Of a stretch of 64,000 nucleotides of DNA, positions 56,924 to 64,000 are shown piece by piece. The stretch covers positions 362,559-426,558 of the forward strand of contig NZ_FXUF01000002.1 in NCBI RefSeq assembly GCF_900182905.1, written 5' to 3'. A program made the position numbers and the translations under genes. Numbering within the stretch: the first letter of the stretch is position 1; each line of letters begins with the position of its first letter. The notes beneath the pieces are model-generated. The model saw nothing but the letters and a program-made list of their open reading frames with translations. It ran no database searches and was not told the origin of the DNA. The stretch comes from Anoxynatronum buryatiense. GTDB taxonomy: Bacteria; Bacillota; Clostridia; Peptostreptococcales; Tindalliaceae.

Positions 56924-57577
56924 ATGTTCACAGGAATTATTGAAGAAATTGGGGTCATTGAAAGTATCCATCACCAGGGTGGTCAGGCGATGCAGCTGGT
57001 GATCCATAGTCGGCAGGTGTTGGAAGATGTGCGACTGGGCGACAGTATTGCCGTGAACGGTATCTGCCTGACAGTGACCCGTTTCACACCTCAATCATTT
57101 CAGGCAGATGTGATGCCGGAAACATTTCGCAGTACCAGCCTGGCTGGCTTAAAAACAGGGTCACGGGTAAACCTGGAACGTGCGTTGCCGGCCAACGGAA
57201 GATTTGGGGGGCACATTGTATCAGGACATATTGACGGCGCAGGAACTCTGATTCGAAAAAGTAGGGAAGCCAATGCTCTTTGGCTTGAAATTCAAGCAAC
57301 TGAAGCGATTATGAAGTACATTGTTTTAAAAGGATCTGTCGCGTTGGATGGTACCAGTCTGACTGTTTCGAAAATGTGGGATGAGCGATTTGCAGTCTCA
57401 ATCATACCGCATACAGCTGAGATGACAATCCTGGCAGAAAAACAGACTGGTGACAGGGTAAACATTGAGTGTGATGTGTTGGCGAAATATGTGGAAAAGC
57501 TCATGAATGGTAGCGGGCAGGCAGCGGATGAAACCGGCAAGATCACAGCTGGCTGGCTGCAAGAACATGGATACTGA
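56924..57577 (+). CDS. ribE: Riboflavin synthase, alpha subunit
   Basis: 217 residues with two lumazine-binding repeats: [15 protein letters not shown] to [14 protein letters not shown] and, in the second, [14 protein letters not shown] to [14 protein letters not shown]. It dismutates two lumazine molecules to riboflavin. ATG at 56924 is preceded by GAGGTG overlapping the ribD stop region. Third enzyme in the operon order. Confidence 0.96.
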   Translation: MFTGIIEEIGVIESIHHQGGQAMQLVIHSRQVLEDVRLGDSIAVNGICLTVTRFTPQSFQADVMPETFRSTSLAGLKTGSRVNLERALPANGRFGGHIVSGHIDGAGTLIRKSREANALWLEIQATEAIMKYIVLKGSVALDGTSLTVSKMWDERFAVSIIPHTAEMTILAEKQTGDRVNIECDVLAKYVEKLMNGSGQAADETGKITAGWLQEHGY

Positions 57578-57594
57578 TGATGGGAGTGAAAGAA

Positions 57595-58812
57595 ATGAAA
57601 GACATTAAGTTCAATACCATTGACAAGGCACTGGAAGAAATCAGAGCTGGGCGCATGATCATAGTGGTAGATGATGAAGACAGGGAAAATGAAGGTGACC
57701 TGCTGATGGCAGCAGAGAAAGCAACTCCAGACGCCGTCAACTTCATGGCACGGTTTGGGCGGGGATTGATTTGCGCACCCATTACAGAAGAACGGGCGCA
57801 TCAACTAAAACTCTCACCCATGACCATGCGGAGTACAGATAATCGGGAAACGGCATTTACAGTGTCGGTTGATGTGCAGGGAGTCACCACAGGCATTTCT
57901 GCTTACGAGCGTGCCCAGACAATTCAGGCGTTGGTTGATGGAGCAACGACCGCCGATCAACTCATTCAGCCAGGGCACGTATTTCCGCTAGTGGCCCGTC
58001 CGGGTGGCGTGTTAAGCCGAATGGGACACATAGAGGCGGCAGTTGATCTTTCTGAAATGGCAGGGATGGTGCCGGCTGGTGTGATTTGCGAAATTATGAA
58101 CGACGATGGTACCATGGCTCGCGTTCCTGAATTAATGAAATTTGCATCAGAACATCAGCTGGTCATCATCACCATCGCAGACCTTGTGAAATACAGACGC
58201 CGCTCAGAAAAACTCATTACCCGGGCAGCGACAGCCAAAATGCCAACAGAGCATGGTGATTTTACGCTTGTTGCCTATGAAAACCAGTTAAATGGAGAGC
58301 ATCATGTCGCATTGGTGCTGGGAGAGATCTCACCTGACGAGCCGGTACTGGTGAGGGTACACTCCGAGTGCCTTACAGGGGATTCGTTTGGGTCAAAACG
58401 TTGCGATTGTGGCAAACAACTGGCAGCTGCGTTGGAAAGGATCAACCATGAGGGCAAAGGCATACTGCTTTATATGCGACAGGAAGGGAGAGGTATTGGA
58501 CTGGTGAACAAAATTCGTGCCTATGCACTTCAAGATCAGGGCAAAGATACGGTGGAAGCAAATCTACTGTTGGGATTTCCGGCAGATATGAGGGATTACG
58601 GCATTGGGGCTCAGATATTGAAGGATTTAGGAGCTCAGAAAATTAGACTGATGACCAACAATCCCAAAAAGATGGTGGGACTGCAGGGGTATGATCTGGA
58701 AATTGTGGAAAGAGTGTCGTTGGAAATGCCCTACGAGGCAGAAAATGAACGTTATATGAAAACCAAGCAGGAAAAAATGGGCCATATGCTGGAACATCTA
58801 TTCCACCAGTAA
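57595..58812 (+). CDS. ribBA: Bifunctional 3,4-dihydroxy-2-butanone-4-phosphate synthase / GTP cyclohydrolase II
   Basis: 405 residues. The first ~200 are the RibB domain ([39 protein letters not shown]). The second half is the RibA domain with the zinc motif [19 protein letters not shown] and [17 protein letters not shown]. It supplies both precursors of riboflavin. ATG at 57595 follows GGGAGTG; ATGs at 57577 and 57580 are less likely. Confidence 0.96.
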   Translation: MKDIKFNTIDKALEEIRAGRMIIVVDDEDRENEGDLLMAAEKATPDAVNFMARFGRGLICAPITEERAHQLKLSPMTMRSTDNRETAFTVSVDVQGVTTGISAYERAQTIQALVDGATTADQLIQPGHVFPLVARPGGVLSRMGHIEAAVDLSEMAGMVPAGVICEIMNDDGTMARVPELMKFASEHQLVIITIADLVKYRRRSEKLITRAATAKMPTEHGDFTLVAYENQLNGEHHVALVLGEISPDEPVLVRVHSECLTGDSFGSKRCDCGKQLAAALERINHEGKGILLYMRQEGRGIGLVNKIRAYALQDQGKDTVEANLLLGFPADMRDYGIGAQILKDLGAQKIRLMTNNPKKMVGLQGYDLEIVERVSLEMPYEAENERYMKTKQEKMGHMLEHLFHQ

Positions 58813-58853
58813 ATTAATCAGCATTATAAAAAATGTAGCAGGAGGAATCAATG

Positions 58854-59321
58854 ATGAAAACTTACGAAGGAAAATTATTGGCACAGGGATTGCGATTTGG
58901 TATTGTGGCAGGCAGATTCAACGAATTTATTGGAAGTAAACTGCTGTCGGGCGCGCTGGACGCGCTTCAGAGACATGGCGCCGAAGAGGGAGATATTCAT
59001 GTGGCCTGGGTGCCCGGAGCATACGAAATCCCCCTTGCAGCTCAAAAAATGGCAGCTTCTGGCAAGTATGATGCCGTCATTACACTGGGAGCCATCATTC
59101 GTGGTTCCACCCCTCATTTTGACTATGTTGCGTCTGAAACAGCTAAAGGAGTGGCTAAAGTATCGTTGGACCTTGGCATGCCGGTGATCTTCGGTGTGCT
59201 AACTACAGACACGATTGAACAAGCCATTGAACGGGCGGGAACTAAAGCCGGCAACAAAGGATGGGATGCCGCCACCTCAGCGATTGAAATGGCAAATCTA
59301 ATGAAATCCATGGATGCATAG
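58854..59321 (+). CDS. ribH: 6,7-dimethyl-8-ribityllumazine synthase
   Basis: 155 residues. [54 protein letters not shown] and [28 protein letters not shown] are the active-site segments. Last gene of the operon. AGGAGG is eight bases before the ATG at 58854; ATG at 58851 is the alternative. Confidence 0.96.
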   Translation: MKTYEGKLLAQGLRFGIVAGRFNEFIGSKLLSGALDALQRHGAEEGDIHVAWVPGAYEIPLAAQKMAASGKYDAVITLGAIIRGSTPHFDYVASETAKGVAKVSLDLGMPVIFGVLTTDTIEQAIERAGTKAGNKGWDAATSAIEMANLMKSMDA

Positions 59322-59357
59322 ACATGGAAGAACAGCCAAATGTCTGAAAACCAATGT

Positions 59358-59390
59358 AAAACCCTGGTTCTGCTTAAGAACCAGGGTTTT
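59358..59390. terminator. Bidirectional terminator after ribH
   Basis: Perfect 13-base arms (AAAACCCTGGTTC and GAACCAGGGTTTT) with a 7-base loop; T-rich on both strands. It separates the rib operon from the convergent DUF427 gene. Confidence 0.88.
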
Positions 59391-59427
59391 GCAATTGGAC
59401 GCTCATCAATGTTAATTTGCGAAATAA

Positions 59428-59712
59428 CTAATCCGGCAATACCTCCACTTCTTTCCAGAAAGCAATATGACTGCGGATATGAGTTGCTTTTTCTTTGGGA
59501 TAGGGGTAATACCATGCTGCATTGCTGCATCTTTGTCCCCTGACCTCCACATGGTAGTAGCCGGCCTCACCTTTCCAGGGGCATATACTCTTAAAGTCAC
59601 TGGGTTCGAGATAGTGCATGTGAACATCCTGTTCGGGGAAATAATGATTCCCTTCAACCACCAGGGTACGGTTGCTCTGGGCAATCATCACTCCTTGATA
59701 CATAGCTTTCAT
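59428..59712 (-). CDS. DUF427 domain protein
   Basis: 94 residues, the whole length being one DUF427 domain: VVEGNHYFPEQDV, then TCPWKG-like SICPWKGEAGYYHVEV and AAWYYPYPKEKATHIRSHIAFW. The function of the family is unknown. GGGAGGTTTTAGAAA precedes the ATG. Single gene. Confidence 0.87.
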   Translation of the reverse strand: MKAMYQGVMIAQSNRTLVVEGNHYFPEQDVHMHYLEPSDFKSICPWKGEAGYYHVEVRGQRCSNAAWYYPYPKEKATHIRSHIAFWKEVEVLPD

Positions 59713-59966
59713 TTCTAAAACCTCCCTGCCGCTTCAAAAAACACGTCTGCCACGTTCAACTCATACCCGTTATTTGCCATATGCAGACAAAATGAAGGGG
59801 GACTACAGCATTAATCATTGATTTGTGACAGAAAATTCTTTAGAATGTCATCAAGGATTAGTAAAATCTGACATGTTGCAGTAACGAATGATGTCATACA
59901 ATATGACGATACGACGATGTGGATGGCGGGACGGCGATGCTGCAATCACAAAAAGGAGCGATGACA

Positions 59967-60380
59967 TTGAATCAGACGTTGGTGGTCATTAAGCCCCAGG
60001 CAGTGGCAAGGGGTCTCAGTGGAAAAATCATGGCACGTTACGAAGAAAAAGGTCTAAAGCTGGCAGCGGTGAAATTGATGCAGGCGGAAAGGGATCTGCT
60101 GGCGCAACATTATGCTGAACATGCAGGCAAATCATTTTACGACAATTTACTGGAAACAATGGGAAGTGGACCCGTGTTGGCCATGGTGCTGGAAGGTACC
60201 GATGCTGTGACGGCGGTCCGAATGCTCAATGGTGCCACAGACCCTCTCAAGGCGTCTCCGGGAACCATAAGGGGTGATTTCGGCCTCGAAATGGCCCACA
60301 ATGTGGTACATGCCTCCGACAGTATTCAGAGCTCCCAGCGAGAGATTTCTCTTTGGTTCCCGGAACTGGCTGTCAAATAG
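59967..60380 (+). CDS. ndk: Nucleoside-diphosphate kinase
   Basis: 137 residues. TLVVIKPQAVARGLSGKIMARYEEKG is the N-terminus, and the phosphoryl-carrying histidine is H115 in NVVHASDS. It balances NTP pools. The start is TTG at 59967, eight bases after GGAG; the ATG at 59961 is only two bases from it. A TACAAT -10 at 59897 is a possible promoter. Convergent with the PPi-type phosphofructokinase. Confidence 0.94.
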   Translation: MNQTLVVIKPQAVARGLSGKIMARYEEKGLKLAAVKLMQAERDLLAQHYAEHAGKSFYDNLLETMGSGPVLAMVLEGTDAVTAVRMLNGATDPLKASPGTIRGDFGLEMAHNVVHASDSIQSSQREISLWFPELAVK

Positions 60381-60417
60381 GTGGCGGGTGGATGTTGAAA
60401 TGGTGATTTCAGAACGG

Positions 60418-61629
60418 CTATCGCCGAACTATTCTGGGGATTTCCGGTGCCCGAAGATGAGCAATGGAAGGCAGTGAACCCACCAGGGGGCGAGCATAAT
60501 TTTTAAAAGCATCTGTCACATAATTGCCTTTACTGTTGATGAACTCAGGGGGCATGCTTTTTGTGTGACGGGCCACCTGGTCCAAAGGTGTCAGGCGATA
60601 ATCCACTGAATAATCACCGGTACGGTGAATGGTAACTGAACCGTCTGCATCATACCAAATAGCAAACTGAGCTGCTTTTTCCCCAACTTCCCGGGCTTCA
60701 TTCTGATCAACACTTGAGACGGCCAGGGGAAAAGAACGTTGTAAATATCCAAAAGTATCGGAGCGTACCCGTTTGACACCCAGCTTTTTCTTCACGAAAT
60801 TAGCTAACAGGTCGCCTAAAGCGCCGCCAGACAGATTCAAATTGCCATGGGCATCTTTTTCCACTGTTGGCGTCAGCGTGGCTGCTACGGGAGTGCCGCT
60901 CTCATCTGATATTCCTTCAGAAACAGCAACAACGCAGCGACCATGCTTGTCATAAACCGCTGCGACATCGATCAGGAACTGTTCAAGAGAAAAGACACGC
61001 TCAGGCAGGTAAATCAAGTGGGGGCCGTCGTCATGGTATTTTTGTGCCAAAGATGCTGCTGCTGTCAGGAAACCTGCAGTACGTCCCATAACCACTCCGA
61101 TGTAGACGCCGGGAAGCGAACGGTTATCAAGATCGGCACCGGTGAAGGCCTGGGCCACGAATTTGGCTGCCGAACCATATCCAGGGGTGTGATCATTTAC
61201 CAGCAGATCATTGTCAATGGTTTTGGGAATATGGATAGCCCGAAACTCATAATCGGACTTTTCTGCATAGGCATTGACAATTCGAACCGTATCTGCCGAG
61301 TCATTACCGCCAATATAGAAGAAATATCGAATTTCGTGGGCCTGAAGCATTTCGAAAATGGCGAGACAATACTTTTCGTCGGGTTTATCTCGGGTTGACC
61401 GGAGTGCAGAAGAAGGTGTCACGGCAATTTGTTCCAAGTTATGCGTGGTTTCTTGAGTTAAATCAATGAAGTTTTCGTTAATAATACCGTTCACGCCGTT
61501 AATGGCTCCGTATACCTTAGTTACCTGGGGAAATTTGCGGGATTCCAGAACAGCCCCCACCAGTGACTGATTAATGACTGCAGTAGGACCTCCACCCTGG
61601 GCCACCAAAACCTTTCCTGTCAACTTCAT
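60418..61629 (-). CDS. pfp: 6-phosphofructokinase, pyrophosphate-type signature
   Basis: 403 residues. VAQGGGPTAVINQSLVGAV starts the nucleotide-site domain. IGGNDSADT has Asp where ATP-type enzymes have Gly, and PKTIDNDL has Lys in place of Gly; both are markers of PPi-dependent enzymes. GVVMGRTAGFLTAAASL follows. It reversibly phosphorylates fructose 6-phosphate with pyrophosphate, saving ATP. ATG at 61629 follows GGAGGTG; the frame is open to 61644. Confidence 0.92.
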   Translation of the reverse strand: MKLTGKVLVAQGGGPTAVINQSLVGAVLESRKFPQVTKVYGAINGVNGIINENFIDLTQETTHNLEQIAVTPSSALRSTRDKPDEKYCLAIFEMLQAHEIRYFFYIGGNDSADTVRIVNAYAEKSDYEFRAIHIPKTIDNDLLVNDHTPGYGSAAKFVAQAFTGADLDNRSLPGVYIGVVMGRTAGFLTAAASLAQKYHDDGPHLIYLPERVFSLEQFLIDVAAVYDKHGRCVVAVSEGISDESGTPVAATLTPTVEKDAHGNLNLSGGALGDLLANFVKKKLGVKRVRSDTFGYLQRSFPLAVSSVDQNEAREVGEKAAQFAIWYDADGSVTIHRTGDYSVDYRLTPLDQVARHTKSMPPEFINSKGNYVTDAFKNYARPLVGSLPSIAHLRAPEIPRIVRR

Positions 61630-61830
61630 TTTCTGCACCTCCATTTTTTTTGGTTCTCAGTGTACCATTACCCATATTATGAGAAAAATCTACAAATGAA
61701 AAACCGCCCTAGAACATGAATGAACGTGGTAGTCCAAAACAGGTCCGAGAGAAGCAAGAGAATGCAATTTTCGATATTTTATGGTATGATGGCGAATGGA
61801 TTGTGAATAGACTGAAGAGGGGACGATTAC

Positions 61831-62739
61831 GTGAGTCAGCGACATCAATGGCTGCCTTATCTGGCAGGACTAAGTTTTTCCATTATTTTCGGTTTATCGT
61901 TTATGTTTACAAAAGAAGGGTTAACGGTTATTCAACCTTTCCATCTGTTAGCCTTTCGATTTGGTGTGGCCGTTCTGTTCATGACCCTGTTACGAATGCT
62001 TGGACTTCTAAAAATGGATTTTCGCGGCAAAAACATTAAAGTGCTATTGTTTCTATCCCTTTTTCAGCCGGTGATTTACTTTGTCTGTGAAATTATAGGA
62101 ATAAGCAAAACCACTGCTTCGGAGGCGGGAATGATGATTGCCCTGATTCCGGTTGTTGTCGCCATACTATCCACTCTCTTTCTGAATGAGCCACCAACCC
62201 GGCTGCAGTCACTATTTATTGGAGCTTCGGTTGTGGGCGTGTTTTTCATCATGTATATGACTGGCAATGTAGCCATTGGCGATAATTTGGAAGGGATGTT
62301 TATTTTGTTGGGAGCGGTATTGGCAGCAGGTGTTTTCAACATCATGTCCCGCAAACTATCGCTGCATTTTTCATCGGTGGAAATAACTTACGGGATGATG
62401 TGTATGGGGCTAATCAGCTTCGGAGGTGTGTCTCTGATTCAACACATCATTGCGGGCAATCTGGGAGCATTCTTTCAACCACTGAGTCATTCCCAGGCAT
62501 TGGTGAGCATTTTTTACCTGGGTTTAGTTTCATCGGTGGTAGGCTTCTTTATGATGAACTACATGCTGTCAAAAGTGGAAGCCTCCAGATCGGCAGTGTT
62601 TGCAAATTTGGTAACCATCGTTTCGATTATTGCCGGGGTAGCCATATTGGGCGATCCATTTTACTGGTACCACCTGGTGGGTGGTGGATTGATCATAATC
62701 GGCGTTTGGGGAACCAATCATTTTCGTCGTGCAATGTGA
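61831..62739 (+). CDS. EamA/DMT-family transporter
   Basis: 302 residues with ten spans in two EamA repeats (LPYLAGLSFSIIFGLSFMFTKEGL; EGMFILLGAVLAAGVFNIMSRKLS). The ending PFYWYHLVGGGLIIIGVWGTN is typical. Substrate unknown. Start GTG at 61831 behind GAGGGGA. Different subgroup from the EamA protein at 40338, by sequence. Confidence 0.85.
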   Translation: MSQRHQWLPYLAGLSFSIIFGLSFMFTKEGLTVIQPFHLLAFRFGVAVLFMTLLRMLGLLKMDFRGKNIKVLLFLSLFQPVIYFVCEIIGISKTTASEAGMMIALIPVVVAILSTLFLNEPPTRLQSLFIGASVVGVFFIMYMTGNVAIGDNLEGMFILLGAVLAAGVFNIMSRKLSLHFSSVEITYGMMCMGLISFGGVSLIQHIIAGNLGAFFQPLSHSQALVSIFYLGLVSSVVGFFMMNYMLSKVEASRSAVFANLVTIVSIIAGVAILGDPFYWYHLVGGGLIIIGVWGTNHFRRAM

Positions 62740-62789
62740 TGTATCACCTGATCGAAGACAAATGGCACATTTGTGAACACAAAGCATGG

Positions 62790-63698
62790 TTACTCTATAT
62801 AAGCCGGATCAAAATCAGGATCCGGTTTTTTTAGTATTTCCAATAAAAGAGAGACATTTTTGTAGCCGGGCGACTGCCGTTGGATTAAAAGTAACTGTTG
62901 TTGTGTTGATTCTATCTCTCCCAGTTGCCAGTGAAGAAGGGAAAGATAATAGGCGGCATCCAGCGCGGGCAATGCTTTGGGTGATTGCTGGTTTAAAACG
63001 CTCTCGAAATGGAGTCTGGCCTCATCAAAACGTTGCAGTTTGAATGACAATCGGCCAAGGTAGTAAGATTTCCATGCACCGGCATCCGGCCTGGCCTCCT
63101 CTGATTCAGAAAGGTGTTGGGCTACTGACATAGCGGTGCTGGCCTGATTTTTTTCCAGTGACAGCAGAAGATAGTTTTCCATGGATGACCAGTAAACAGG
63201 ATTATTCCATTCCGATGAAGGAGTTGAAGTGAAATATCGATGATACGCATCATAAGCGGCAGCAGGATTTTCCTGCTCCAAATGACAGCTGGCAATGACC
63301 ATCAAAAGAAAAGGTGGCGCCTTGGGATACTCCATAACGCGGTTTAAAGCTTCAATACATTCCGAATGTTGTTTTCTGCGAAGCGCCTGAATAGCTTCTC
63401 GGTAGGCAACTGAAGGTGCGTCGGTTTTTTTGCGCCACTGTCTCCGAATGATAAGTAAAAGTGCTCCGGCAAAAAATGCAAGCGGGATGCGAAAGCTAAA
63501 AAAGATCAGCAAAATTCCAAGTACACCCAGAGAAGCTTGTAGGGGATACAAAGGACTGCGCAGTTCGTGGGGTGCATCAGAAGTGATAAACTGACTGATC
63601 AATGAATTGCTGATGACCTCTACCCCTTTGTTTCGGTTACCACGCTTTTGAGAACGAGATGTATTCGATGACGGCTTTTTTGCGGATGATTTACTCAT
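62790..63698 (-). CDS. TPR-containing membrane protein
   Basis: 302 residues. A basic Ser/Lys/Arg-rich N-terminus (SAKKPSSNTSRSQKRGNRNK) is followed by two hydrophobic segments (about 46-80: LYPLQASLGVLGILLIFFSF and LAFFAGALLLIIR) and then helical repeats of TPR type (YREAIQALRRKQHSECIEAL; YYLGRLSFKLQRFDEARLHFESVL). It probably scaffolds a membrane complex. ATG at 63698 is eight bases after GAAGGGAG; the frame is open to 63899. Confidence 0.72.
   Translation of the reverse strand: MSKSSAKKPSSNTSRSQKRGNRNKGVEVISNSLISQFITSDAPHELRSPLYPLQASLGVLGILLIFFSFRIPLAFFAGALLLIIRRQWRKKTDAPSVAYREAIQALRRKQHSECIEALNRVMEYPKAPPFLLMVIASCHLEQENPAAAYDAYHRYFTSTPSSEWNNPVYWSSMENYLLLSLEKNQASTAMSVAQHLSESEEARPDAGAWKSYYLGRLSFKLQRFDEARLHFESVLNQQSPKALPALDAAYYLSLLHWQLGEIESTQQQLLLIQRQSPGYKNVSLLLEILKKPDPDFDPAYIE
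62804..62832 (+). terminator. Terminator of the EamA gene, inside the convergent TPR gene
   Basis: CCGGATC and GATCCGG form a 7-bp stem with an 8-base loop, followed by seven T residues on the + strand. It lies within the last codons of the TPR protein gene. Confidence 0.75.
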
Positions 63699-63734
63699 TA
63701 TGATACTCCCTTCAAAGTGTCCGTTGATGCATTC

Positions 63735-63763
63735 ATTATAAATAGAAGCCATCAGAAAATCAA
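63735..63763 (-). promoter_or_regulatory. Predicted promoter of the TPR protein gene
   Basis: On the minus strand TTGATT (63758-63763) and a perfect TATAAT (63735-63740) are 17 bases apart, 37 bases before the chosen ATG. This supports the start at 63698. Confidence 0.65.
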
Positions 63764-63931
63764 TAAAAGGTCCAAACTCCTTGATGATTGCCATTGAAGT
63801 GGCTGTTTGCAGGTAAATTGAAGCGTATGTGCTTTTGTCGGGAAGCGAAAGTGTATCGATACGATGCATAGGAATTATCACTATAATCTTTACACTCAAG
63901 CATTTATCTTGAGTTTGACAGAAAAATGCAT

Positions 63932-63985
63932 AAAAAAAGCCCTGAAACCCTTCAATAACAAAGGATTTGGGGCTTTTCTTTTTTT
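63932..63985. terminator. Terminator at the right edge, probably for a minus-strand gene beyond the window
   Basis: AAAAAAAGCCC near 63932 and GGGGCTTTTC near 63968 form an imperfect stem with A-rich and T-rich flanks, so each strand ends in a T-run. The stretch 63764-63931 shows nothing else. Confidence 0.65.
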
Positions 63986-64000
63986 CGGCCGGATGTACGA

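Overview
The window reads as chromosome of a low-to-mid GC Gram-positive in the Clostridia, most likely an anaerobic, spore-forming, fermentative bacterium. The signs are a dnaE end followed by pfkA-pyk, a GerM-like spore protein, strong AGGAGG ribosome sites, frequent TTG starts, a ferredoxin-dependent 2-oxoacid oxidoreductase, two tungsten-type aldehyde:ferredoxin oxidoreductases, a PPi-type phosphofructokinase beside an ATP-type one, and iron-sulfur L-serine dehydratase. A catalase-peroxidase and a methionine sulfoxide reductase point to oxygen tolerance. I cannot name the genus. No tRNA, rRNA, CRISPR array, insertion sequence or phage gene was seen.

Layout. 1-9.5 kb: dnaE tail, glycolytic pfkA-pyk, gerM-like gene, rlmD, then a short run with a GNAT acetyltransferase, a Cys-rich pentapeptide-repeat protein, an AraC/GyrI regulator and a terpenoid-cyclase-fold protein. 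9.7-19.2 kb: a mannose/glycan block with manA, a GT4 glycosyltransferase, manC, a GT4 fused to a helical domain, and a 1200-residue protein ending in a GH130 phosphorylase domain. The two large genes diverge from a perfect 14-bp-arm palindrome. 19.2-32.3 kb: a PucR/CdaR-type regulator diverging from a nine-gene catabolic block (Fe-alcohol dehydrogenase, AOR, MoaD-like carrier, MFS, second AOR, SDR, ThDP enzyme, Zn-type dehydrogenase, Na+/solute symporter). This is the most novel-looking part: it looks like a complete uptake and oxidation route for an unknown alcohol, hydroxy acid or 2-oxo acid that delivers electrons to ferredoxin.

32.5-44.8 kb: katG behind a PerR-like box, nudC, a YkvI-type membrane protein, an aminotransferase, an MBL hydrolase, Lrp, an EamA exporter, a Pat-type acetyltransferase, MarR-wrbA, fRMsr and an LRAT-domain protein. 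44.8-53.7 kb: vor-type 2-oxoacid:ferredoxin oxidoreductase (four genes) with divergent LysR, a permease split into two genes, a DUF1576 membrane protein with a small partner, azlCD and a quinone-reductase-like MDR gene. 53.7-64 kb: sdaAB-sdaAA diverging from an FMN-riboswitch-controlled ribD-ribE-ribBA-ribH operon, a DUF427 gene, ndk, PPi-type pfk, a second EamA transporter and a TPR membrane protein.

Functional themes are sugar catabolism through two kinds of phosphofructokinase, ferredoxin-linked oxidation of 2-oxo acids and aldehydes, amino-acid turnover (serine dehydratase, aminotransferase, AzlCD, Vor), a mannose-based glycan or solute pathway, and defence against oxidants and quinones.
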